Under the pieces are notes generated by a model. It was not told where the DNA came from. It saw only the letters and a program-made list of their open reading frames with translations, and ran no database searches. 7,400 nucleotides of DNA from Methylococcaceae bacterium (lineage in GTDB: Bacteria; Pseudomonadota; Gammaproteobacteria; Methylococcales; Methylomonadaceae): NCBI GenBank assembly GCA_003542275.1, contig DPKY01000223.1:1-7400 (forward strand), read 5' to 3'. Both the position numbers and the translations under genes were made by a program. Shown here piece after piece: positions 1 to 7,400 of this stretch (position 1 is its first letter; each line of letters opens with the position of its first letter).

Positions 1-714
1 CTTTATAGCCAGCCGCTTGGACGCGTTGAGCCTTTTGTTTTTGATGAACACGTCGCGCAAGTGTTTCCGGATATGATTGAGCGCTCGGTACCTGGATATC
101 AAACTATTATCACTGCTATTGGCTTGCTTGCTGGTCGTTTTGCGCAAGATAACAGCTTCTGCTATGACTTGGGGTGTTCACTTGGGGCAGCCTCCTTTTC
201 GATGCGCCAACACATTCGTGCAGAAAATTGCCAAATCATTGCCGTGGATAATTCAGCGGCAATGCTGGCACGTTTAGCAGCGCGTTTAGATGCTAACCCT
301 TTGCCGTCACCGCGCATTATTTTGCAACACGCCAACATACAAGATATTGCTATTGAAAAAGCATCTATTGTCGTCTTAAATTTCACCTTACAATTTTTAC
401 CGCTGGCCGATAGAAAACAATTACTCGAGAAGATTTACCACGGCTTGCTACCTGGCGGCGCTTTAATCATTTCTGAAAAATTGGCTTTTGACGATGAGCG
501 CCAGCAAACCATGCAAACAGATTTGCATCATGCGTTTAAGAAAGCCCAAGGCTACAGCGAAATGGAAATCAGCCAAAAACGCACAGCACTTGAAAATGTT
601 TTAATTCCCGAAACTTTTGCGCAACATCAAAAACGCTTAAGTGACATTGGTTTTAGCAGTGGTGAACTGTGGTTTCAATATTTTAATTTCGCGTCGTTCA
701 TCGCTCTAAAATAA
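1..714 (+). CDS. cmoA: Carboxy-S-adenosyl-L-methionine synthase CmoA, 5' end cut by window edge
   Basis: A SAM-dependent methyltransferase-fold enzyme that converts SAM and prephenate into carboxy-SAM (with release of phenylpyruvate), the donor for cmo5U34 tRNA modification. The frame is open from base 1: the residues before the GTG at 61 (ending FDEHVAQVFPDM) continue the CmoA N-terminus as I recall it from E. coli (FDERVAEVFPDM). The GTG is therefore internal, and only about six or more N-terminal residues are missing. Numbering from base 1, 237 residues are visible against about 247 in E. coli. The SAM-binding loop DLGCSLG is at about residues 56-62, the acidic strand end AVDNS at about 81-85, and NFTLQFL at about 127-133. 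The segment SQKRTALENV includes an Arg (codon 580-582) that aligns with E. coli Arg199, reported to contact the carboxylate of carboxy-SAM. The stop TAA shares its last base with the cmoB ATG, so the two are probably translationally coupled. Identification is firm. Confidence 0.96.
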   Translation, partial: LYSQPLGRVEPFVFDEHVAQVFPDMIERSVPGYQTIITAIGLLAGRFAQDNSFCYDLGCSLGAASFSMRQHIRAENCQIIAVDNSAAMLARLAARLDANPLPSPRIILQHANIQDIAIEKASIVVLNFTLQFLPLADRKQLLEKIYHGLLPGGALIISEKLAFDDERQQTMQTDLHHAFKKAQGYSEMEISQKRTALENVLIPETFAQHQKRLSDIGFSSGELWFQYFNFASFIALK

Positions 715-1688
715 TGCCCTACTCCTCGTTATACCGCGCATTAGATGACGCGAATGCCTCAATTTGGGCAATGCAGTTGCCTGAGCAACTTGCCACGGCT
801 TTTGATATCCAAAAACACGGTGATTTACGCAAATGGCAACAACAGCTCAATGCGCTGCCAAAGCTCACCACGCAAATACGTGCCATTGCAACGGATACCG
901 TCACGCTCGGTAGCAAGCAAGACCTGTCGTTAACGCTTCAACAACACTTAAAAACACAATTACTTGCATTCAGTCCTTGGCGCAAAGGCCCATACAACCT
1001 TTTTGGTGTTTTTATTGATACAGAATGGCGTTCTGATTGGAAGTGGAAACGCTTAGAAGACCATATTGCGCCCCTGCACAATCGACTCGTCTTAGATGTC
1101 GGTTGTGGCAACGGCTATCATTGTTGGCGAATGTTAGGTGCTGGCGCAAAACGCGTGATTGGCGTTGATCCGATGCTTTTGAACGTGATGCAATTTCAAG
1201 TAATTAAATCATTTTATGACCACAATGCGCCCATTGACGTTTTGCCACTGGGTATTGAAGCGCTACCTGAGAACCTGCACTGTTTTGATAGTGTGTTTTC
1301 CATGGGGGTACTCTATCACCGCCGCTCGCCTATTGACCATCTTTTTGAATTGCGCAACTTACTCAAAAGTGGTGGCGAATTGATTTTAGAAACGCTCATC
1401 ATTGACGGTGAACTCGGCGACACCCTCCTCCCTGAAAACCGCTATGCACAAATGCGTAATGTATGGTTTTTACCTAGTTGTGATACGTTAATTAGCTGGC
1501 TTAATCGGTGTGGTTTTAAAAATAGTCGTGTTGTTGACGTGTCTCCTACTAGCACACAAGAACAACGCGCAACAGAGTGGATGCGTTTTCATTCTCTGCA
1601 GGATTTTCTTGACCCGAGCAATCCACTTTTGACCTGCGAAGGCTTGCCCGCTCCTAAACGGGCCATTGTGATTGCGAACGCACCTTAA
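714..1688 (+). CDS. cmoB: tRNA U34 carboxymethyltransferase CmoB
   Basis: Transfers the carboxymethyl group of carboxy-SAM to 5-hydroxyuridine at wobble position 34, giving cmo5U in tRNAs that read four-fold degenerate codon boxes. It is 324 residues, against 323 in E. coli. The N-terminal helical part (about 1-85) is divergent, and the methyltransferase domain follows. Visible signatures: SPWRKGP (87-93), IDTEWRSDWKW (101-111), the SAM-loop LDVGCGNGYH (127-136), GVDP (150-153), FSMGVLYHRRSP (195-206) and APKRA (313-317). Lys91, Trp105, Tyr201 and Arg316 line up with the E. coli positions 91, 105, 200 and 315 implicated in carboxy-SAM binding (from memory of the structural work). The start at 714 overlaps the cmoA stop as TAATG and has no clear Shine-Dalgarno of its own, which fits translation coupled to cmoA. 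No intrinsic terminator follows it. Confidence 0.97.
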   Translation: MPYSSLYRALDDANASIWAMQLPEQLATAFDIQKHGDLRKWQQQLNALPKLTTQIRAIATDTVTLGSKQDLSLTLQQHLKTQLLAFSPWRKGPYNLFGVFIDTEWRSDWKWKRLEDHIAPLHNRLVLDVGCGNGYHCWRMLGAGAKRVIGVDPMLLNVMQFQVIKSFYDHNAPIDVLPLGIEALPENLHCFDSVFSMGVLYHRRSPIDHLFELRNLLKSGGELILETLIIDGELGDTLLPENRYAQMRNVWFLPSCDTLISWLNRCGFKNSRVVDVSPTSTQEQRATEWMRFHSLQDFLDPSNPLLTCEGLPAPKRAIVIANAP

Positions 1689-1732
1689 AATCAAAAAGTT
1701 ACGCCATGACTTGCCCATTGACATCATTTGCA

Positions 1733-1762
1733 CTGTCACTTACGCGCCATAAAGGATATAAT
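1733..1762 (+). promoter_or_regulatory. Candidate sigma-70 promoter for secA
   Basis: A perfect TATAAT is at 1757-1762. An 18-base spacer separates it from CTGTCA at 1733-1738, which matches TTGACA at four of six positions. Transcription would start near 1768-1770, giving a leader of about 40 bases before the secA ATG. It is the only good -10 element in the 120-base gap between cmoB and secA. The -35 box is imperfect and overlaps a small inverted repeat (1719-1738), so regulation at this site is possible but not shown. Confidence 0.5.
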
Positions 1763-1808
1763 CTGACGATTTTACTTCATTTTCACTCAATTCACATTTG
1801 GAAAAAGT

Positions 1809-4529
1809 ATGCTGGGCAAACTGGTCAAATTAGTTATAGGTAGCCGCAACGACAGGCTCATCAAGAAAAAAAGAGCATTAGTTAAAAAAGTCAACGCACT
1901 GTCTTTAGAATACGAAAAACTCTCTGATACCGCGCTACAAGCCAAAACACAAGAATTCCGCACTCGTTTAGAGAAAGGTGAATCGCTCAATCATCTTTTG
2001 CCTGAAGCCTTCGCTGCGGTGCGTGAAGCCTCTACGCGCGTGTTTGGTATGCGTCATTTTGACGTTCAGCTTATTGGCGGCATGATTTTGCACAGTGGCA
2101 AAATTGCTGAAATGAAAACAGGCGAAGGCAAAACCTTAATGGCAACGCTCGCTGTTTATCTCAATGCCCTCCCCGCACGCGGGGTCCATGTTGTCACGGT
2201 CAACGATTACTTAGCGAAACGTGACGCGGAAACCATGCGTAAACTCTACGGCTTCCTAGGATTAACCACAGGGGTGATTTTAGGTCAAATGGAAGCCCCC
2301 GATCGCCGCGCCGCGTATGCTTGCGATATTACCTATGGTACCAATAACGAATTTGGCTTTGATTATTTGCGCGATAATATGGCCTTTACGCTCGAGCAAA
2401 AAGTGCAACGCGATTTGCATTTTGCCGTGGTGGATGAAGTCGATTCTATCCTCATTGATGAAGCCCGCACGCCCCTTATTATCTCAGGCCCCACTGACGA
2501 TACCAGCGATATTTACATTAAAATCAACGCGATTATCCCCCTGCTAACAAAACAAGAAAAAGAAGGTGAAGCCGGTGATTACAGCGTGGATGAAAAATCC
2601 AAACAAATTCATTTAACCGAAACCGGTCACGAGCACATCGAAACGCTCATGGTGCAACATGGGCTTTTCAGTGAGGGAGGCAGTTTGTATGATTCAGCAA
2701 ATTTGCGCCTCATGCACTACATCAACGCCGCCCTTCGCGCTCATGCGCTGTTTAGACGTGATGTAGAATATATTGTCAAAGACGATCAAGTCATTATTGT
2801 TGACGAATTTACTGGACGCACCATGCCTGGCCGTCGCTGGTCAGAAGGCCTGCATCAAGCCATTGAAGCAAAAGAAGGCGTGAGCATTCAAAACGAAAAT
2901 CAAACGCTCGCCTCCATTACCTTCCAAAATTATTTTCGCTTATACGAAAAACTGTCTGGCATGACAGGCACCGCTGATACAGAAGCCTTTGAATTAAATA
3001 AAATTTATGGCTTAGAAGTGGTCGTCATTCCAACACACAGAAGCATGATTAGACGCGACCTTGGTGACGTAGTTTTTTTAACCTCTGCTGAAAAATACCA
3101 AGCGGTGGCAAAAGACATCAAAGAATGTGTTAATCGTGGTCAACCCGTACTCGTGGGAACAACGTCAATTGAAAATTCTGAATTGCTGTCTGGCATTTTG
3201 ACGCAACAAGGCATTAAACATGAAGTCTTAAACGCCAAGCAACACGAGCGCGAAGCGCATATTATTGAGCAAGCCGGTCAACCCAATGCGGTCACCATTG
3301 CAACCAATATGGCAGGACGTGGTACCGACATTGTACTCGGTGGTAACTTAGAAGCAGAGTTGGCGGCGTTGGATGAAAATGCTACCCAAGCGCAAAAAGA
3401 TAAAATTCGCGGTGCATGGCTTGATCGCCACAATGCCGTCGTTGCCAGCGGCGGCCTGCACGTCATTGGCTCTGAGCGCCACGAGTCACGACGCATTGAC
3501 AACCAACTTCGTGGACGCTCTGGACGCCAAGGCGACCCAGGGTCAAGCCGTTTCTTTTTATCACTTGAAGATGATTTGATGCGTATTTTTGCCTCTGAGC
3601 GCGTTTCTGGCCTCATGCAAAAGTTAGGTATGGGCAATGGTGAGGCCATTGAACATCCTTGGGTGACGCGATCCATCGAAAATGCACAACGCAAAGTAGA
3701 AGCACATAACTTCAATATTCGTAAAGAAATTCTCGCTTACGACGACGTGGCCAACGATCAACGTAAAGTCATTTACGCGCAACGTAGCGAAATTATGGCT
3801 GCCACAGATATTTCCGAGATTGTCACGGCGATTCGTGAGGACGTTGTCAATAATATGATTTCACTCTACATCCCACAAAAAACCATGATGGAGCAATGGA
3901 ACATTGCCGGATTAGAAGAACATTTGCATATTGAATTTGGCGTTGAAATTCCTGTTTCTCAAATGCTCCATGCAGAAAAAAATCTCAACGAAGAAACATT
4001 GCGTGAGCGTATTATCGCACTTTTAGAGGAAAATCATCGTCAAAAAGAAACAGCATTGGGGGCAGACACGCTGCGTAATGTAGAAAAAACCTTTATGCTT
4101 CGCGCACTTGATCATAATTGGAAAGAACATTTAGCGGCAATGGACTATTTGCGCCAAGGTATTCATTTTCGCGGTTATGCGCAAAAAGACCCTAAACAAG
4201 AATACAAGCGCGAAGCGTTCCAAATGTTTTCGCAATTACTGGAAACCATTAAGTTTGAAGTGGTGGGATTACTCTTTAAAATTCCCAGCGATATTAACGC
4301 CATTGACAATGCGCAAGATGTCGATAATTTTCCAGGAAATGCGGCGCCAAAAACGACATTGGTTAGCGAAAGTGACGCACTCGATGAACATTTTGTTGCA
4401 TTGGCAAATTCTGAAGCACCCACTGTTGCCAATGAACCCACTAGCCTCACGGCCCAAGTTGGGCGAAATGAACCCTGCCCCTGTGGCTCAACGCGTCGCT
4501 ATAAAGACTGCCACGGTAAACTAAATTAG
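1809..4529 (+). CDS. secA: Preprotein translocase ATPase subunit SecA
   Basis: The essential cytoplasmic and membrane-peripheral motor that drives secretory and outer-membrane preproteins through SecYEG, with SecB delivering substrates in proteobacteria. It is full length at 906 residues (E. coli 901). Visible in order: Walker A GEGKT (105-109), NDYLAKRD (132-139), [15 protein letters not shown] (176-190), Walker [16 protein letters not shown] (207-221), DEFTGR (332-337), the second nucleotide-binding half with [14 protein letters not shown] (499-512), [20 protein letters not shown] (562-581), the scaffold and wing regions, and [14 protein letters not shown] (771-784). The C-terminal zinc ligands are Cys890, Cys892, Cys901 and His902, which also mark the SecB-binding tail. 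The start at 1809 has a weak GGAAAAAG ribosome site just upstream and an N-terminus resembling other SecA proteins. One oddity is Pro-Thr-His-Arg-Ser at 408-412, where the family normally has Pro-Thr-Asn-Arg-Pro. No secM lies upstream. The preceding gene is cmoB, and pilM follows on the same strand. Confidence 0.99.
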   Translation: MLGKLVKLVIGSRNDRLIKKKRALVKKVNALSLEYEKLSDTALQAKTQEFRTRLEKGESLNHLLPEAFAAVREASTRVFGMRHFDVQLIGGMILHSGKIAEMKTGEGKTLMATLAVYLNALPARGVHVVTVNDYLAKRDAETMRKLYGFLGLTTGVILGQMEAPDRRAAYACDITYGTNNEFGFDYLRDNMAFTLEQKVQRDLHFAVVDEVDSILIDEARTPLIISGPTDDTSDIYIKINAIIPLLTKQEKEGEAGDYSVDEKSKQIHLTETGHEHIETLMVQHGLFSEGGSLYDSANLRLMHYINAALRAHALFRRDVEYIVKDDQVIIVDEFTGRTMPGRRWSEGLHQAIEAKEGVSIQNENQTLASITFQNYFRLYEKLSGMTGTADTEAFELNKIYGLEVVVIPTHRSMIRRDLGDVVFLTSAEKYQAVAKDIKECVNRGQPVLVGTTSIENSELLSGILTQQGIKHEVLNAKQHEREAHIIEQAGQPNAVTIATNMAGRGTDIVLGGNLEAELAALDENATQAQKDKIRGAWLDRHNAVVASGGLHVIGSERHESRRIDNQLRGRSGRQGDPGSSRFFLSLEDDLMRIFASERVSGLMQKLGMGNGEAIEHPWVTRSIENAQRKVEAHNFNIRKEILAYDDVANDQRKVIYAQRSEIMAATDISEIVTAIREDVVNNMISLYIPQKTMMEQWNIAGLEEHLHIEFGVEIPVSQMLHAEKNLNEETLRERIIALLEENHRQKETALGADTLRNVEKTFMLRALDHNWKEHLAAMDYLRQGIHFRGYAQKDPKQEYKREAFQMFSQLLETIKFEVVGLLFKIPSDINAIDNAQDVDNFPGNAAPKTTLVSESDALDEHFVALANSEAPTVANEPTSLTAQVGRNEPCPCGSTRRYKDCHGKLN

Positions 4530-4564
4530 TTTTTCTGCACTCGGGACGGTGTTTCTTTTTTATC

Positions 4565-4570
4565 AAGGTG
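4565..4570 (+). promoter_or_regulatory. Shine-Dalgarno-like AAGGTG that favours the TTG start of pilM
   Basis: AAGGTG fits the anti-Shine-Dalgarno end of 16S rRNA and ends eight bases before the in-frame TTG at 4579. The other in-frame starts are worse placed: GTG 4549 has only GGGA two bases away, GTG 4570 overlaps this site, and TTG 4627 has no visible site. This decides the pilM start chosen here, but only weakly, because TTG is an uncommon start codon. Confidence 0.4.
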
Positions 4571-4578
4571 TGAATGAA

Positions 4579-5685
4579 TTGAAGGATTTTTTTCATCATG
4601 ACATTTTTCCTTTCAATGTTTTAGCATTGAAGAAAAAAAGAAACGCCGTGCTGGGCATTGACATTACCAGCGTTGCGATAAAACTCGTTGAACTGAGCAA
4701 AAATAGCGATGGTCGCTATACGCTAGAGGGATTCGCTTATGTGCCTTTTGTACATTCAGATCAACACACGCCACGTGACAGCCATGACATCACGCTCACC
4801 AGTCAAGCCATCAAACAAGCATTAACCTTAACAAAAACATCTTGCAAATACGCCGTGATTGCCGTAGGCGACGCGCTGGTTATTACCAAATATGTGTCCA
4901 TGCCCGCTGGTTTTAATGACGAAGAAATCATGGAACAGCTCATTATTGACGCGCCCAGTTACATTCCTTATAACGTCAATGACATTATTTTTGATTTTGA
5001 GGTGCAGGGCCCAAATCAGCACAATCCAGCGCTCACCGATATCCTGCTTGTTGTCACGCGAAAAGAAACAATAGCACATAAAACAGCCGTGCTCTCTTCA
5101 GCAGGACTGATCCCCCGTGCGATTGAAGTGGAGAGTTTTGCCATTGAAAACGCATTAGAACAACTTCTTCCTCAACAAGGCATCGATGCAAGTAAGCAAA
5201 CGATTGCTGTCATTGATATGGGTGAAAACTTCATCACATTGCATATCATTCATCATCTGCACGCTATTTATACCCGTAGCCAAGAATTTGGTGGCCGACA
5301 ATTAACGCATACCATAGCGCAAACATATAACTTGACACACACTCATGCAGAACAAGCAAAAATATATGGCAGCCTCCCCGAAAATTATGTTGATGAAATC
5401 TTAACGCCTTTTAAACAACAAATCGTTGAACAAATTCAGCGTCATCTCCAACTTTTTAGCGCATCACAACACAATCATCGCATTGATCGTATTATTTTAT
5501 CTGGTGGATGCGCCGCTATTGCAGGAATTGATGAGTACATTGCTAATGCGCTAAACCTGCCGACAACCATTGTGAATCCGTTTGTGAATATGACGTGTGC
5601 GTCACAGATTGATTCAGCGCAATTACAACATTATGCGCATTCCATGCTCACGGCGTATGGTCTTGCTCTGCGTCATGTTGACTAA
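4579..5685 (+). CDS. pilM: Type IV pilus inner-membrane platform protein PilM (actin-like ATPase fold)
   Basis: A cytoplasmic actin/FtsA-like protein that binds the N-terminal peptide of PilN and connects the pilus alignment complex to the assembly motors. From the TTG at 4579 it has 368 residues; the furthest upstream start, GTG 4549, would give 378, and Pseudomonas PilM is about 354. The conserved part begins at KKKRNAVLGIDITS (about 18-31), with the first phosphate-binding motif GIDIT. Next come YIPYNVNDIIFDFEVQGP (about 128-145), LVVTRKE (about 157-163), the second nucleotide motif VIDMGEN (about 211-217), FGGRQL (about 237-242), and the adenosine-side motif LSGGCAAI (about 307-314). It ends in YGLALRHVD, as in relatives. 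The residues before the KKK run are extra and partly hydrophobic. The stop overlaps the pilN start as TAATG. I see no strong promoter or terminator between secA and pilM, so read-through from secA is possible. Confidence 0.95.
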   Translation: MKDFFHHDIFPFNVLALKKKRNAVLGIDITSVAIKLVELSKNSDGRYTLEGFAYVPFVHSDQHTPRDSHDITLTSQAIKQALTLTKTSCKYAVIAVGDALVITKYVSMPAGFNDEEIMEQLIIDAPSYIPYNVNDIIFDFEVQGPNQHNPALTDILLVVTRKETIAHKTAVLSSAGLIPRAIEVESFAIENALEQLLPQQGIDASKQTIAVIDMGENFITLHIIHHLHAIYTRSQEFGGRQLTHTIAQTYNLTHTHAEQAKIYGSLPENYVDEILTPFKQQIVEQIQRHLQLFSASQHNHRIDRIILSGGCAAIAGIDEYIANALNLPTTIVNPFVNMTCASQIDSAQLQHYAHSMLTAYGLALRHVD

Positions 5686-6251
5686 TGCGAAAAATTAACT
5701 TACTACCTTGGCGTGAAACACGACGCAAAGAAAAACAGCAACAGTTTATCACCGCATTAGGTATTGCATTCGCCATTGTTATCACTATTTTTAGTGGATT
5801 ACATGGTTATCTTGCCCATCAAAAAAACAATCAAATGCAATGCAATGCCCTCTTGCAAAACGAAATAACGCGCCAAAATCAAGCACGCTTGTCACTAAAA
5901 ATCATTGAAGAAAAAACGCAATCCGTAATGCGTAAAATCCACATCACAGAAGCGTTGCAAAGGTCACGCACCCATACTTCACAATTACTTGATGAAATAA
6001 CGTCCGCAATGCCAAGTCGCATCGCATTAACAAAAATCACGCGTACAGACCAACAAATTACACTGGAAGGCAACACTTTATCGAAAGCGGCATTATCTGA
6101 TTTTATGCACACAATTCACGCCCACTCTCCCCTGCAATCGCCTATTCTCGATGTCATGAAAACACAAGATAAGACGGGTATTGAGAAAAAAGAGAATACT
6201 GATAAAATACAAATATTTACACTACATTTTCAAAAATACACCGCTAATTAA
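5685..6251 (+). CDS. pilN: Type IV pilus inner-membrane alignment protein PilN
   Basis: A bitopic inner-membrane protein of 188 residues (Pseudomonas PilN is about 198). Its short cytoplasmic N-terminus inserts into PilM, and its periplasmic domain pairs with PilO. The PilM-binding signature is intact: INLLPWRE at residues 4-11, followed by a basic stretch. A single membrane segment spans about 22-44. A polar helical, likely coiled-coil, region follows (about 46-100), then a small ferredoxin-like fold with SAMPSRIALTKI (107-118) and ITLEGNT (125-131). Near the C-terminus (about 159-175) is a Lys/Glu-rich hydrophilic segment, possibly a surface loop before the last strand (IQIFTLHFQ). The start shares one base with the pilM stop and has no independent ribosome site, so coupled translation is likely and would favour matched PilM and PilN amounts. 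Confidence 0.93.
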   Translation: MRKINLLPWRETRRKEKQQQFITALGIAFAIVITIFSGLHGYLAHQKNNQMQCNALLQNEITRQNQARLSLKIIEEKTQSVMRKIHITEALQRSRTHTSQLLDEITSAMPSRIALTKITRTDQQITLEGNTLSKAALSDFMHTIHAHSPLQSPILDVMKTQDKTGIEKKENTDKIQIFTLHFQKYTAN

Positions 6252-6274
6252 CGCCCTCTTCACCTGATACAATA

Positions 6275-6907
6275 ATGAAAATACGACAGATTGATTTGTC
6301 AGACATAAACTGGGATTTGAATGCCGCTTGGAGTTGGCCTGCACAGGTAAAAGTGAGCGTCATTGTGCTGATTTCGCTATTGCTTAGCCTCGTTTTATTT
6401 TATTACGATACGCTCAATGAGTTCAATCAATGGCAGCAACTGCAACGTGAAGAGCAACCCTTAAAAACGCTTTTTGAAACCAATCAAGCACAAGCTGTTG
6501 ACTTATCAAGCTATCAAACACAATTACAACGTGCGCAAAAACAATGGCAAACCATCAATACTGTCATGACAACAGAAGACGATGCGTCAAGCTTACTTCA
6601 TGCCATTTCTCAATTAGGGATTGCACACAATATCGAATTTAAATCATTGCAATTACTGCCTAAAACCGCTGATAATGCACTCATAGTGCGGCCTATTCAT
6701 CTTGAAATGATAGGTAACTATAGTGAGTTGCGTCATTTTATGGCGGCCCTAGAGACATTCCCCACACTGATTACATTACATGATTTTACGCTTTCAACGC
6801 TCGATAACACGCAACACGATGCCTCTAATCAACTGCTTATCATGTCACTGATGATTAAAGCCTATAAATTCAACGACAATGATACAACGCAAGCCAATGA
6901 AAAATAA
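6275..6907 (+). CDS. pilO: Type IV pilus inner-membrane alignment protein PilO
   Basis: The PilN partner, a bitopic protein of 210 residues (Pseudomonas PilO is about 207) that dimerises with PilN in the periplasm and contacts PilP. The N-terminus has the family pattern: DLSDINWDLN (8-16 region), SWPAQVKV (20-27), then one membrane segment at about 26-44. A coiled-coil region rich in Gln and Glu follows (about 48-95). The C-terminal ferredoxin-like domain shows IEFKSLQLLPKT (about 120-131), IGNYSELRHFMAALE (about 145-159), TLHDFTLS (about 167-174) and the final strand IKAYKFND (about 193-200). The ATG at 6275 lies 23 bases after pilN with no clear Shine-Dalgarno. No better in-frame start exists upstream, and the homology begins at this Met. 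The 3' end overlaps the pilP start by 11 bases. Confidence 0.94.
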   Translation: MKIRQIDLSDINWDLNAAWSWPAQVKVSVIVLISLLLSLVLFYYDTLNEFNQWQQLQREEQPLKTLFETNQAQAVDLSSYQTQLQRAQKQWQTINTVMTTEDDASSLLHAISQLGIAHNIEFKSLQLLPKTADNALIVRPIHLEMIGNYSELRHFMAALETFPTLITLHDFTLSTLDNTQHDASNQLLIMSLMIKAYKFNDNDTTQANEK

Positions 6908-7400
6908 CACACACTCAGGTTTTTCGTTGATACGAATAAACCTCTTAGTTATAGGCGTCATTGCATTAGTTGCGTGTGAACCGAAAAAAGATATAAGTGA
7001 TTTAAAAACCTATATTGCTAAAATTAAAACGAATACGCCCATAAAAACACTTGATGCAGACACTATTACGTCAAAAGATACAACAGTAAAACAACCTGAA
7101 AACACATCATTACGCAATCCCTTCGCCCCTATACAAGAGGAAAAAAAATTACCTCAACACGCAAAGCTCAGTATCAATAGAATTAAAGAGCCTCTCGAAT
7201 TCGTTCCCTTAGCGCAACTTCAGTTCGTGGGAACAATACAAATTGATGCCTTATTTTGGGCCTTGGTGAGAGATAATCAAAACACGATTCACCGTCTTAA
7301 AATCGGTCATTATTTGGGTGAAAATGCAGGAAAAATTACGCATATTGATGCCACAAAAATTGATTTTGTGGAAATGATTCCCAATGAACAAGGGGAATAT
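6897..7400 (+). CDS. pilP: Type IV pilus lipoprotein PilP, 3' end cut by window edge
   Basis: The lipoprotein that links the PilN-PilO complex to the secretin PilQ in the periplasm. The frame stays open to the last base: 168 codons are visible and there is no stop. The N-terminus is a lipoprotein signal with a hydrophobic stretch (about 14-26) and lipobox LVAC, so the lipidated residue is Cys27 (codon 6975-6977). A flexible, poorly conserved linker follows (about 28-70), with the LRNPFAP motif at 72-78. The folded C-terminal domain shows KEPLEFVPLAQLQFVGT (97-113), FWALVRD (120-126), TIHRLKIGHYLGEN (130-143) and IDFVEMIPN (155-163), matching the PilP core; relatives end a few residues later. 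The ATG at 6897 overlaps the pilO stop. A TTG at 6927 with CAGG seven bases upstream would give a more compact 17-residue signal ending at the same Cys. Which start is used is open. Confidence 0.92.
   Translation, partial: MKNNTHSGFSLIRINLLVIGVIALVACEPKKDISDLKTYIAKIKTNTPIKTLDADTITSKDTTVKQPENTSLRNPFAPIQEEKKLPQHAKLSINRIKEPLEFVPLAQLQFVGTIQIDALFWALVRDNQNTIHRLKIGHYLGENAGKITHIDATKIDFVEMIPNEQGEY

Noticed and set aside
61..63. GTG at 61 as the cmoA start
   Set aside because: The frame is open from base 1, and the 20 residues before this GTG match the CmoA N-terminus, so the true start lies left of the window.
1646..1663. GCCCG and CGGGC hairpin near the cmoB end as a terminator
   Set aside because: The stem is only five base pairs, lies within the conserved APKRA coding region and is not followed by a T-tract.
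3278..3715. 145-codon reading frame on the minus strand inside secA
   Set aside because: It lies wholly opposite conserved SecA coding sequence, shows no recognisable family motifs, and is rich in Ser, Arg and Pro, as expected of an antisense shadow frame.
4459..4505. TATAAA at 4500-4505 as a pilM promoter inside the secA 3' end
   Set aside because: No acceptable -35 box lies 16-18 bases upstream (sequences there are C-rich), and the region encodes the conserved zinc-binding tail of SecA.
4518..4534. Palindrome at the secA stop (AAACTAA, A, TTAGTTT) followed by Ts, as a terminator
   Set aside because: The stem is almost entirely A-T with a one-base loop and only five Ts in the tract, so it would be too unstable to act as an intrinsic terminator.
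1..7400. Mobile elements, CRISPR arrays, tRNA genes, or DNA uptake repeats of the Neisseria or Haemophilus type
   Set aside because: No direct-repeat arrays, transposase-like frames, terminal inverted repeats or cloverleaf sequences were seen, and neither AAGTGCGGT nor GCCGTCTGAA was found by eye.

Overview
This window reads as a core chromosomal segment of a gammaproteobacterium with type IV pili. The cmoA-cmoB pair (tRNA wobble-uridine modification) is characteristic of Gammaproteobacteria, SecA carries the proteobacterial C-terminal zinc-binding tail, and the pilMNOP order is the standard type IV pilus alignment cluster. Base composition is moderate to low in GC (spot counts of single 60-base lines run from 20 to 30 GC), with the pil end the most AT-rich. 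I cannot name a genus with confidence. The arrangement would fit a small-genome or lower-GC lineage such as the Cardiobacteriales, but that is only a guess.

All genes are on the + strand. Layout: cmoA (5' end cut by the window edge) and cmoB overlap by one base; a gap of about 120 bases holds the best promoter candidate; then secA; a gap of about 50 bases; then pilM, pilN, pilO and pilP. pilM and pilN overlap by one base, pilN and pilO are 23 bases apart, and pilO and pilP overlap by 11 bases. pilP runs off the right edge, probably lacking only its last few residues, and pilQ would be expected next. No tRNA, rRNA, mobile element, CRISPR array or convincing intrinsic terminator was seen, and no gene-free stretch exceeds 300 bases.

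The genes fall into three functional blocks. CmoA makes carboxy-S-adenosylmethionine from SAM and prephenate, and CmoB uses it to carboxymethylate 5-hydroxyuridine at tRNA position 34. SecA is the ATPase motor that pushes preproteins through SecYEG. PilM, PilN, PilO and PilP form the inner-membrane and periplasmic alignment complex that links the pilus motor platform to the outer-membrane secretin PilQ. PilP and PilQ are themselves expected Sec substrates.

I found no previously undescribed system here. The observations worth a second look are modest: secA lies between cmoB and pilM with no lpxC or secM in front of it; SecA has substitutions in a normally conserved Pro-Thr-Asn-Arg-Pro segment; a small dyad overlaps the proposed secA promoter; and the pilM start codon is uncertain.
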